Assembly: GCA_035536235.1 (NCBI GenBank)
Contig: DATLOQ010000119.1
Span: forward strand, 1 to 64,000
Direction: 5' to 3'
Origin: DATLNF01 sp035536235
GTDB lineage: Bacteria; Actinomycetota; Actinomycetes; BP-191
DNA length: 64,000 nucleotides
Positions 41,879 through 48,912 of this stretch are shown piece by piece (positions within the stretch are counted from its first letter, which is position 1; every line of letters begins with the position of its first letter). A program made the translations under genes and the position numbers. The notes under the pieces were generated by a model. It made no database searches. It was not told where the DNA came from and was given only the letters and a program-made list of their open reading frames with translations.

Positions 41879-42984
41879 CCAACCGGCACCGGGCGCCCAC
41901 GCCAGCCGACCGGCCGGCCGCGGTGACGCAGCCACCTGGCCTGCGCGTGGTGCACAGCCAGCAGCAGATCGGTGAGGGGGGAGAGTGCGGCTGGCCAGAC
42001 CGGCTGCCGGGCGCGCGCTCGGGCCGCGCCGTCGGTCACCACCTGCGCCGCGACCGCGACAGCGGCGAGCCGGCGGGTCGACGTCGAGCGGGACTGCAGG
42101 AGCGCGACCGGCGCGAACCCCAGGGCTGCCGCGGCCGCGCCCGCTGGCCACGGGCCGGACCGGACCGCGGAAGTGTTCTTCAGCAGCCCCACCCAGCAAG
42201 CGCGGGCGTCGTCATACATCTGCGCGGAGTAGCCGTCGAGAGTTGTCGCGAGCACCACCTGCCCACCGTGTGCTTTCACCAGCCGGGCGAGCGCGACGTC
42301 CTCGACGACCTGGTCAGCGACGGCGAGGTGCCCGCCGACGGCGTTGTAGACGCTACGGCGGATCAGCAGGCAGGGGCCCGCGGCGAAAGCTGCCGACGAC
42401 GTCGGGTCGGCGATGAGATCCGGGTCGTGCCGCCGCGCGACGGCCAGGCCGACGGCCGGCAGCAGCCACCCGCTGAGGGGGTCCACGGTGACCAGCCGAC
42501 CGACGGCGCTGACCAGGTCGGCGTCGCGCTCGTCGGCGGCGCGCAGCAGTCGGTTCAGCAGGTCCGGCGCCACCCGTACATCAGCATCGACGAACCACAG
42601 CCACTCCCCCCGCGCCGTCGCAGCACCCGCCGCGCAGGCCACCGGCTTGCCGAGCTGTCCCACCTGCGGGCCGGGGGAAGGCAGGACCCGGACTGAGGGG
42701 CCGGCTCGGCTCGCCGCCAGCGCGGTGCCGTCGCGCGAGGCGTCGTCCACCACCACGACCTCGGTGAGGTCGGGTCCGGAGAGGCACAGAGCCTCCAGGC
42801 ACTCGGCGATGTGGCGAGCCTCGTCTCGGGCCGGCACGACGGCGCTCACCGTGGTGATCCGGGGGCGGTCGGGGGGCGCCACCAGTCGATGCCGGGCTGC
42901 GCCGAACCGAGCCAGCCGACGAACGCGGTACGCCGTGAACCCGATCGAGGCGGCGGTCACCACGGCTCGCGGGTCGGCGAGCAT
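41875..42984 (-). CDS. Glycosyltransferase family 2, third gene of crtYc-crtYd operon
   Basis: A 369-residue GT2 enzyme. The fold begins VSAVVPARDEARHIAE with VVVVDDASRDGTALAA, then GQLGKPVACAAGA, FVDADVRVAPDLLN and QVVEDVALARLVKAHGG. Several hydrophobic segments lie at the C-terminus. It resembles the CruG-like gene at 24650 in layout and motifs. The ATG at 42984 overlaps the crtYd stop (ATGA), so it is translated with the lycopene cyclase. A carotenoid acceptor is the simplest reading. Confidence 0.82.
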   Translation of the reverse strand: MLADPRAVVTAASIGFTAYRVRRLARFGAARHRLVAPPDRPRITTVSAVVPARDEARHIAECLEALCLSGPDLTEVVVVDDASRDGTALAASRAGPSVRVLPSPGPQVGQLGKPVACAAGAATARGEWLWFVDADVRVAPDLLNRLLRAADERDADLVSAVGRLVTVDPLSGWLLPAVGLAVARRHDPDLIADPTSSAAFAAGPCLLIRRSVYNAVGGHLAVADQVVEDVALARLVKAHGGQVVLATTLDGYSAQMYDDARACWVGLLKNTSAVRSGPWPAGAAAAALGFAPVALLQSRSTSTRRLAAVAVAAQVVTDGAARARARQPVWPAALSPLTDLLLAVHHAQARWLRHRGRPVGWRGRPVPVG

Positions 42985-43304
42985 CACCCCCGCGGGCGTC
43001 CGGCACGTGCCGCTTCGCGGCGGCCCAGCCACACCCACCACAGCAGCGTCTGCACGACCAGCGCGAAGCCGAAGAGCAGGTCCTCGACGGGTGCGTAGAC
43101 GATGCGCACTCCGAGGATGGCGTCATCGTCGTAGGTCACGATGTCGCGGCCGGTGAGGACTCCGTTGGTGATCAGCTGGAAGAAGATGACGATGGCGTAG
43201 GACACCCAGAAGATGCGCCGGCGGAGCAGACCGGTGCGCAGCACCAAGACCTCGAGCAGCAGCGTCAGGACGACGCCGAGCGAAGCGGCGGCGGTGTAGG
43301 TCAC
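42984..43304 (-). CDS. crtYd: Lycopene cyclase subunit CrtYd
   Basis: A 106-residue membrane protein, the second half of the heterodimeric actinobacterial lycopene cyclase. Three helices and the conserved APVEDLLFGFALV motif with the acidic pair. The GTG at 43304 overlaps the crtYc stop as GTGA, so the two subunits are made in equal amounts. The longer open frame upstream (MARRRRRG) is out of place over the crtYc coding end. Confidence 0.9.
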   Translation of the reverse strand: MTYTAAASLGVVLTLLLEVLVLRTGLLRRRIFWVSYAIVIFFQLITNGVLTGRDIVTYDDDAILGVRIVYAPVEDLLFGFALVVQTLLWWVWLGRREAARAGRPRG

Positions 43305-43645
43305 CCGCTCGCCCCTTCGTCGCCGCCGCGCCAACCGGTGGCCGCGCGCACCGCTTCGAAGGTGAGGATGGCGCAGGTAGGGATCACCAGGAAGAAGAGC
43401 AGCTCCTCGAGCGGCAGGTTGCCGGGCAGGGTGATCCCGCTGGTCTGCTCCGGGTCATAGCTCCAGTGGCCGCGGGCAATCGCCCAGACGTCCCAGAGGA
43501 CGAAGACGGTGACGACGGGGAGGAGGGCGAGCAGCCAACGCCGAGGTCGGCGGTAGACCCGCGTGTGGTAGTAGAACTCCAGCGGCAACGTGCCCAAGGC
43601 GCACGCCGCGAGCACCAGGAGGTAGGCCGCCTTCACGGCCAACAT
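43301..43645 (-). CDS. crtYc: Lycopene cyclase subunit CrtYc
   Basis: A 114-residue membrane protein with three helices and the conserved LPLEELLFFLVIP motif. With CrtYd it forms the heterodimeric cyclase that closes a beta or epsilon ring on lycopene. First gene of the crtYc-crtYd-glycosyltransferase operon. In C50-carotenoid producers this pair is joined to a CrtEb elongase; here a GT2 gene is in that place. Confidence 0.9.
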   Translation of the reverse strand: MLAVKAAYLLVLAACALGTLPLEFYYHTRVYRRPRRWLLALLPVVTVFVLWDVWAIARGHWSYDPEQTSGITLPGNLPLEELLFFLVIPTCAILTFEAVRAATGWRGGDEGASG

Positions 43646-43734
43646 CCTCGCCTACGACGGCGCTCCCTGCGGAACCGACGTACCGGTGCGCCTCGTTAGA
43701 CTGAAGACCTACTGCTTCAGACCTCAGGAGATCC

Positions 43735-44625
43735 GTGGACCGTCGGCAGTTCCTCCTGCTCAGCGCCATCGGGGCTGGCGCCCCCATCCTGGCGGGCTGC
43801 TCGAGCGACGACGATCCCGCTGAGCCCGCGAAGGAGAGCAAAGGGGGCGCCAGCCTCCAGGACATCGCCCCCGACGCGGCCAAGGGTCTCCAGCTGCTCG
43901 ACGCACAGCCCGAGCTGGTCGTCGGCACATCCCGCTACTCGTTCGGCCTGCTGGACCCCGACGGCAAGCCGCTGACCGACGCTGACGTCACCCTCTACGC
44001 GGGCCCGGACCCGGCTGGGCGGGCGCAGGCGACGGTGCCGGCCACCTGGCTGCAGGGCGGCGTCGCGGACAAGGCCATCTACGTCGCGCAAGTGCCCTTC
44101 ACCAAGGCGGGCCCGTACTTCCTCGCGGCCGTCGCGAAGACCAAGGAAGGCGCGCGCATCAAGGGCGGTGTGCAGGTGCAAGTCGCCGCGACGTCGGCGT
44201 CACCGCTGCCCGGGCAGCCCGCCATCTCGGTGCCGACGCCGGTCGCCAGCCGCCTCGACGGCGCCGACCCGCTGTGCAGCCGTAAGCCGGTGTGCACGAT
44301 GCACGAGGTTTCCCTCGATGCCGCCCTGGCCGGGGGGAAGCCGGTGGTCGTCACGTTCTCCGCGCCGGCCTTCTGCGCCACCGAGACCTGCGGTCCCGTG
44401 GTCGACATCGTCGAGGCGCAGAAGCAGCGCGGCGACACGTCGGTGACCTACGTGCATGTGGAGGCCTACCGCAAGAAGGGCGCGGAGCTCGCACCGGCGC
44501 TGAAGGCCTGGAAGTTCGCCACCGAGCCGTGGACCTACATCGTCGACGCCAAGGGCGTGGTGGTCGATCGGCTGGCCGGCGCCATTGGCGCCGAGGAGCT
44601 CACCGCAGCCGTCGCCAAGCTCTGA
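43735..44625 (+). CDS. Tat-exported lipoprotein with thioredoxin-like domain
   Basis: A 296-residue lipoprotein. The N-terminus MDRRQFLLLSAIGAG has the twin-Arg motif and the lipobox LAGC at about residue 21. A beta-sandwich domain follows (about 45-150), then a thioredoxin-like domain (about 180-295) with PAFCATETCGPVVDIVEAQ, which has a CxxxxC rather than the CxxC motif. The end GAIGAEELTAAVAKL fits the last helix. GTG 43735 has CAGGAG upstream. It is probably an extracytoplasmic redox or cytochrome-assembly-type protein, but no partner gene is near. Confidence 0.75.
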   Translation: MDRRQFLLLSAIGAGAPILAGCSSDDDPAEPAKESKGGASLQDIAPDAAKGLQLLDAQPELVVGTSRYSFGLLDPDGKPLTDADVTLYAGPDPAGRAQATVPATWLQGGVADKAIYVAQVPFTKAGPYFLAAVAKTKEGARIKGGVQVQVAATSASPLPGQPAISVPTPVASRLDGADPLCSRKPVCTMHEVSLDAALAGGKPVVVTFSAPAFCATETCGPVVDIVEAQKQRGDTSVTYVHVEAYRKKGAELAPALKAWKFATEPWTYIVDAKGVVVDRLAGAIGAEELTAAVAKL

Positions 44626-44627
44626 CG

Positions 44628-45320
44628 TCAGGGTCGGTCGCGAAGCCGGGCGGCTAGGTCCCGGGTGGCTGCCGCAGGGTCAGCCGCTTCGGTGATCGCG
44701 CGTACGACGACGACCCGTCGTGCGCCGTGCGCCAGCACTTCATCGATCGTGGTGAGGTCGATGCCGCCGATGGCGAACCACGGCCGGGTCGCCGGATCGT
44801 CCGGCGGCCAGCGTCGTACCGCATGGTCGAGCAGCGCGAGCCCAGCCGCAGGTCGGCCCGGCTTGGTCGGGGTCGCCCACGTGGGCCCCACGCAGAAGTA
44901 GTCGACACCCGACGCGACGGCAGCCGCATCGACCTCTGCCGGCGAGTGGCTGGACAAGCCGAGGAGCACGTCCGCACCAAGCACGTCCCGGGCGAGCGAC
45001 ACCGGCAGGTCGCCCTGTCCCAGGTGCAGGATGTCGGGCCGCGCGCCGAGCGCCACGTCAGCTCGGTCGTTGACGCTCCACAGCCGCCCGTGCCGCTCAG
45101 CGGCTGCCGCGACGACCCGACACAGCTCGAGCTCCTGCCCCGCCTCCATCCCCTTCTCCCGCAGCTGTACGACGTCGACACCGGCCGCGAGCACGCTGTC
45201 GAGGAACGCGGCCAGGTCCCCCTGCTCCCGGCGGGCTCCGGTGCACAGGTAGAGCCGGGCGTCAGCCAGCAGGGCGAGCCGCTCCGACCTCGAGTGCGAC
45301 GGCAGCTCAGCCACCGGCAA
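44628..45320 (-). CDS. thiE: Thiamine-phosphate synthase
   Basis: A 230-residue TIM-barrel enzyme that joins HMP-PP and the thiazole phosphate to thiamine phosphate. Signature stretches are VVQLREKGMEAGQEL, VNDRADVALGARPDILHLGQ and VGPTWATPTKPG. Last gene of the riboswitch operon, its start overlapping the thiS stop by 14 bp. Its stop is 2 bp from the stop of the convergent lipoprotein gene. Confidence 0.93.
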   Translation of the reverse strand: MPVAELPSHSRSERLALLADARLYLCTGARREQGDLAAFLDSVLAAGVDVVQLREKGMEAGQELELCRVVAAAAERHGRLWSVNDRADVALGARPDILHLGQGDLPVSLARDVLGADVLLGLSSHSPAEVDAAAVASGVDYFCVGPTWATPTKPGRPAAGLALLDHAVRRWPPDDPATRPWFAIGGIDLTTIDEVLAHGARRVVVVRAITEAADPAAATRDLAARLRDRP

Positions 45321-45510
45321 CCGCTCGGATGACCTCGATCACGTCGCCGTCCGCGAGACGCACCGTGTCGATCTCACTGCGCAGGAGCGCCTCGCCGTTG
45401 CGCTCGACGACGACCCAGCCGGCGCCCAGGCCCATGGCCCGGACCAGATCTCCGGCCGACGACCCAGGAGCGAGCTCTCTCGGCTCGCCATTGACCACGG
45501 CAGTCATCAC
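45307..45510 (-). CDS. thiS: Sulfur-carrier protein ThiS
   Basis: A 67-residue ubiquitin-like protein. It starts MMTAVVNGEPRELAPG and ends in the Gly-Gly tail (VIRAVAGG), which is adenylated and thiocarboxylated to carry sulfur to ThiG. It overlaps thiE and lies 5 bp after the Rv2175c-like gene. Confidence 0.93.
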   Translation of the reverse strand: MMTAVVNGEPRELAPGSSAGDLVRAMGLGAGWVVVERNGEALLRSEIDTVRLADGDVIEVIRAVAGG

Positions 45511-45515
45511 GAGAG

Positions 45516-45887
45516 TCAGAACCCGAGAGCCTGAGCGCGGCGCTTGACCTCGGTGCCGCGGTTCTCGACCAGCGCCTGCACCGGGGAGCCGGGCAGCGAG
45601 TCATCTTCCGTGTAGAGCCACCGCAGCATCTCCAGCTCGGTGTAGCGCGCGTCGCGCAGCAGGTTGAGGACGCTGGGCAGGCTCTTGAGCACCTGCCCGC
45701 CGCCGACGAAGTCGGCAGGGATCGACAGCGGCTCGCCCTCGCCACGACGTATCGCGATCAGCGATCCGTCGCGCACGAGCTGACGTACCCGGGTGACCTC
45801 GAGGTTCATGGCTTCGGCGACGTCCGGCAGGGTCACCCAGCTGCCGACCAGCTCCCACAGCTCATCGACTGTCGGCTCGCCTGTCAC
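45516..45887 (-). CDS. Rv2175c-family DNA-binding protein
   Basis: A 123-residue protein matching the Rv2175c family: a winged-helix DNA-binding N-terminus (VTLPDVAEAMNLEVTRVRQL) and a C-terminal domain with PSVLNLLRDARYTELEMLRW. In M. tuberculosis Rv2175c binds DNA and is phosphorylated by PknL. Here it lies inside the thi operon, 28 bp after thiH and 5 bp before thiS, so it should be expressed under TPP control. A PASTA kinase is at 53013. Its DNA target is unknown. Confidence 0.85.
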   Translation of the reverse strand: MTGEPTVDELWELVGSWVTLPDVAEAMNLEVTRVRQLVRDGSLIAIRRGEGEPLSIPADFVGGGQVLKSLPSVLNLLRDARYTELEMLRWLYTEDDSLPGSPVQALVENRGTEVKRRAQALGF

Positions 45888-45915
45888 GTCGGTCCTCCTC
45901 GTTGCTGCTCAGCTG

Positions 45916-47058
45916 TCAGGGAAGCGCGGGCTCGGCGCGCAGCGGGAACGCGTCCTTCCACACCGGCTCGTAGCCCGCGGCGACGAGCATCGCAGCGACC
46001 TGCGCGGGGGTGCGGTCGTCGGCGATGCTGAACTGCTCCTGGCTCTCTCCCGGGTGCGCGTAGCCGCCCGGCTCGGTGGAGCTGCCGGCGCTCATCGAGG
46101 TGACTGCGATGCGCACCAGGCCATCCCTCAGCGCCGCCGGCTCACGGGTGGAGAGCACGATGCCCGCGTCCGGCGCGGCGAGGCGAAGTGCGGCCATCGC
46201 CTGCACGTATTCGGCGTCGGAGACGGCCACTACCGGCTGGAACCCGGAGGCGCTCGGCTTGATCCGGGGCAGCGCCACCGTCACCTCGGTCCGCCAGTAG
46301 CGCTGAGACAGCCAGGCGGCGTGGCTCGCGACAGAGATGACGTCGGCGCGCCAGTCCGGCGCGAGCCCGAGGAGCGCACCCACCCCCAGACGGCGTACGC
46401 CGGACGCGGCCGCCCGCTCCACCGCGACGAGCCGGCGGTAGAAGTCGCGCTTCCACCCGGCGAGGTGCACCTCGGCGTAGCGACTCCGGTCGTAGGTCTC
46501 CTGGTAGTGCACCACGCCTTCTACGCCGGCATCGACGAGTCTCGCGTAGGTGTCGTCGCTCCACGTCTGGGTCTCGATCGACACCGACGCGACCCCCGAG
46601 TCGAGCGCCCGGACAACCTCAACCAGGTAGTCGGCGCTGACCTCGACCCGGTGCTCGCCGCTGACCAGCAGCAGGTGCCGGAAACCGCGCCCCACCAGCA
46701 GAGTGGACTCGGCTGCGACCTCGGCCGGGGTGAGTGTCCGGCGTAGGACGTCGAGGTCCTTGGCGAAGCCGCAGTAGGTGCAGGTCGACAGGCAGGCGTT
46801 GGAGACGTACAGCGGCGCGAAGAGGCGCACCGCCCGACCGAAGCGCTGCAACGTCAGCGCGCCAGCGGCCTGCGCCAGCTCCTCCAGACGCAGGCCGGCG
46901 GCCGGTGAGAGGAGCACTGCCAGCTCAGCTGGTCCGCGCTGCTCCACCGCGAGAGCCCTGTCCACGTCAGCATCGGTGGCGCTGCGGGAGCTGGCCGCGA
47001 GCCCAGTGGCGTCGAGCGTGGCGAGCTCCCGCGCAAAACCCCCGGCGGTCTCGCTCAC
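45916..47058 (-). CDS. thiH: 2-iminoacetate synthase ThiH (radical SAM)
   Basis: A 380-residue radical-SAM lyase that cleaves tyrosine to dehydroglycine for thiazole synthesis. The cluster motif is in SNACLSTCTYCGFA (CxxxCxxC). LLLVSGEHRVEVS and ETQTWSDDTYARL follow, then YQETYDRSRYAEVHLAGWK. The start GTG 47058 overlaps the thiG stop (GTGA). Most actinobacteria use the oxygen-dependent glycine oxidase ThiO for this step, so ThiH is unusual here. Confidence 0.92.
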   Translation of the reverse strand: MSETAGGFARELATLDATGLAASSRSATDADVDRALAVEQRGPAELAVLLSPAAGLRLEELAQAAGALTLQRFGRAVRLFAPLYVSNACLSTCTYCGFAKDLDVLRRTLTPAEVAAESTLLVGRGFRHLLLVSGEHRVEVSADYLVEVVRALDSGVASVSIETQTWSDDTYARLVDAGVEGVVHYQETYDRSRYAEVHLAGWKRDFYRRLVAVERAAASGVRRLGVGALLGLAPDWRADVISVASHAAWLSQRYWRTEVTVALPRIKPSASGFQPVVAVSDAEYVQAMAALRLAAPDAGIVLSTREPAALRDGLVRIAVTSMSAGSSTEPGGYAHPGESQEQFSIADDRTPAQVAAMLVAAGYEPVWKDAFPLRAEPALP

Positions 47059-47852
47059 TGGAGGAAGCCGGTCAGCGGCGACGAGGCCTCGGCGTCACGA
47101 CGCGGCGCTGCCCGCCCGGCGAGATAGCCGAGGCGTCCCGCCCGTGTGGCCAGGGCGAAGCCGCGCGCCATGGCGATCGGATCACGGGCGACAGCGATCG
47201 CGGTGTTGACGAGTACGGCGGCGGCGCCGATCTCCATCGCCTCGGCCGCGTCGCTCGGCACGCCGAGGCCGGCGTCGACAATCACCGGCACCCCCGCCTG
47301 CTCGACGATGATCTCGACGGCGTCGCGGGTGCGCAGCCCCCGGTTGGAGCCGATCCACGAGCCGAGCGGCATGACCGTCGCGCAGCCCGCCTCCTCCAGC
47401 CGCCGGCACAGGATCGGGTCGGCGCTGCAGTAGGGCAGCACGGTGAAGCCGTCGGCGACGAGGATCTCGGCGGCCCGGAGCGTCTCGATCGGATCGGGCG
47501 TGAGCCACCGCGGGTCCGGGGTGACCTCGAGCTTGACCAGCTCACCCAAGTTACCGGCGCGGGCCAGCCGGGCGAGGCGCACCGCCTCCTCCGCGGTCAC
47601 CGCCCCGGACGTGTTGGGCAGCAGGGTGCAGCGGGTGAGATCGAGGAAGTCGAGGATGTCGCCCTCGCCGCTGCGGGAGGGGTCCACCCGGCGTAGCGCG
47701 ACGGTGACGAGCTCCGAGCCGGACGCGTCGAGCGCATCGCGCATGACGGCGTGGGAGGCGAACTTGCCGGTGCCGGTGAGCAGCCGGGAGGTGAAGCGGT
47801 GCCCACCGATCACCAGCGGGTCAACGTCGTCAAGCACCGGGTCGTCGTCCAT
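47055..47852 (-). CDS. thiG: Thiazole synthase ThiG
   Basis: A 265-residue TIM-barrel enzyme that builds the thiazole phosphate from DXP, ThiS-thiocarboxylate and dehydroglycine. It opens VIGGHRFTSRLLTGTGKFAS; the Schiff-base Lys is in LGELVKLEVTPD; the C-terminus has PVIVDAGLGVPSDAAEAMEIGA. ATG 47852 is preferred over an in-frame GTG at 47870 because that GTG lies in the last conserved bases of the TPP riboswitch. First gene of the operon. Confidence 0.94.
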   Translation of the reverse strand: MDDDPVLDDVDPLVIGGHRFTSRLLTGTGKFASHAVMRDALDASGSELVTVALRRVDPSRSGEGDILDFLDLTRCTLLPNTSGAVTAEEAVRLARLARAGNLGELVKLEVTPDPRWLTPDPIETLRAAEILVADGFTVLPYCSADPILCRRLEEAGCATVMPLGSWIGSNRGLRTRDAVEIIVEQAGVPVIVDAGLGVPSDAAEAMEIGAAAVLVNTAIAVARDPIAMARGFALATRAGRLGYLAGRAAPRRDAEASSPLTGFLQ

Positions 47853-47861
47853 GCGGTCAGC

Positions 47862-47951
47862 GCTCCCCACGCGGGCATTACCCCGATCGGGTGGCGGGTC
47901 GCCGGCGGGTCCAGCCGGCCTCTCAGCCCGATTCCTCGAGCTCCCCGGTGT
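47862..47951 (-). promoter_or_regulatory. TPP riboswitch (thi box)
   Basis: On the minus strand, CACCGGGGAGCT opens the stem, GGGCTGAGAGG is the CUGAGA motif that binds the pyrimidine side, and CCCGATCGGGGTAATGCC with GCGTGGGGA is the 3' thi-box core. The GGGGA at its 3' end is also the only purine run in front of the thiG ATG (12 nt away). Ligand binding would hide it, so control is probably at translation. This shuts the whole thi operon when TPP is high. Confidence 0.95.
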
Positions 47952-47960
47952 ACGCCGACA

Positions 47961-47966
47961 AGTCTA
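47961..47966 (-). promoter_or_regulatory. Candidate -10 element of the thi operon
   Basis: TAGACT on the minus strand, about 10 nt ahead of the first riboswitch base. This fits a transcript that begins just before the aptamer. No good -35 box was found at the usual distance. Confidence 0.4.
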
Positions 47967-47977
47967 ACCGGAAGATA

Positions 47978-48006
47978 TTGACGCGGCCTGGGCGGAGGAC
48001 TAGAAC
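47978..48006 (+). promoter_or_regulatory. Sigma-70-type promoter for the SnoaL-like gene
   Basis: TTGACG (47978-47983), 17-bp spacer, TAGAAC (48001-48006), a near-consensus housekeeping promoter in a high-GC background. It reads toward the gene at 48055 and lies back-to-back with the thi promoter. Expected start about 48013. Confidence 0.75.
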
Positions 48007-48054
48007 GCGGTCGATGCGGCAGGGCCGCTGCCGCCTGCCCCTGAGGAGGGTCCC

Positions 48055-48852
48055 ATGGCCGACAGCCCCGACGTGACCTTGATCCGAAAGGTTTTCCAGG
48101 CGGCCGCGGCTGGCGATGTGCGAGTGCTGCGGGAGGTGATCGCCCCCGACTGCGCCCAGCACATCCCGGGCAACTCGCCGATCGGCGGGGAGACCAAGGG
48201 CCGCGACGCAGTCCTGGAGACCCTCAACCGGCGGGCCGAGCTGACCGACGGGACGTTCCAGGCGGCGCCCGAGCTGATCCTCGAGAACGGCCGCGGACTG
48301 GTCACGGCAGTGTCACGCATCACCGCGAAGCGGGATCGCAAAAAGCTCGATGCCCGCAGCGCCCAGGTGTTCCAGATCGTCGACGGGAAGATCGAGGACA
48401 TCCGTCTCCTCAGCAACGACCTGGACACCGTGAACGCCTTCTTCGGCGGCACGAAGGTCGCAGCCAGCAAGGACGTCGCAACCGTCCGCAAGGGCTACGC
48501 CGCATTCGGCAAGGGCGACCTGGGCACGCTCCGCAAGCTGTTCGCTCCCGATGTCGTCCACCGGGTTGGCGGCAACTCGACGCTCACCGGTGACTACGAG
48601 GGGCCGGACGCCGTCCTCGAGCTGTACGGCCGGATCGCGGAGGAGTCCCACAGCACGTTCACCGCTGACCTCGAGGAGGTCTTCGAGGACCGCAACGGTC
48701 ACGTGCTCAGCCTGCACCGGGAGCGCGCGGAACGAAACGGTCGGCAGCACGACCAGCGGCACATCCTGCTCTTCACTTTCCTCGGCGGGCTGATTCTCTC
48801 GCTGGAGGAGTGCGCTGAGGACCTGAAGGCCGAGGACGCGTTCTGGGCGTAG
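48055..48852 (+). CDS. Tandem SnoaL/NTF2-like domain protein
   Basis: A 265-residue cytoplasmic protein with two copies of the SnoaL/NTF2-like cone fold, about residues 5-130 and 140-262. Each half has the same layout (VRKGYAAFGKGDLGTLRKLF; IRKVFQAAAAGDVRVLREVI). The product opposite the barrel mouth is not predictable. It has a strong promoter in front and a GC-rich hairpin after it, so it is a single-gene transcript. The duplication in one chain is less usual than one domain. Confidence 0.8.
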   Translation: MADSPDVTLIRKVFQAAAAGDVRVLREVIAPDCAQHIPGNSPIGGETKGRDAVLETLNRRAELTDGTFQAAPELILENGRGLVTAVSRITAKRDRKKLDARSAQVFQIVDGKIEDIRLLSNDLDTVNAFFGGTKVAASKDVATVRKGYAAFGKGDLGTLRKLFAPDVVHRVGGNSTLTGDYEGPDAVLELYGRIAEESHSTFTADLEEVFEDRNGHVLSLHRERAERNGRQHDQRHILLFTFLGGLILSLEECAEDLKAEDAFWA

Positions 48853-48864
48853 CCGACCTGCTGA

Positions 48865-48912
48865 CCCGGCCGCGGCCCGCGCCCGTGGGCTACGGGACCC
48901 GCCGCGGCCGGG
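48865..48912. terminator. Terminator between convergent genes
   Basis: An 11-bp inverted repeat, CCCGGCCGCGG at 48865-48875 and CCGCGGCCGGG at 48902-48912, with an inner hairpin around CCGT...ACGG. The right arm runs into the 3' end of the minus-strand gene. It sits 13 bp after the SnoaL-like stop and may stop that transcript. Confidence 0.6.
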
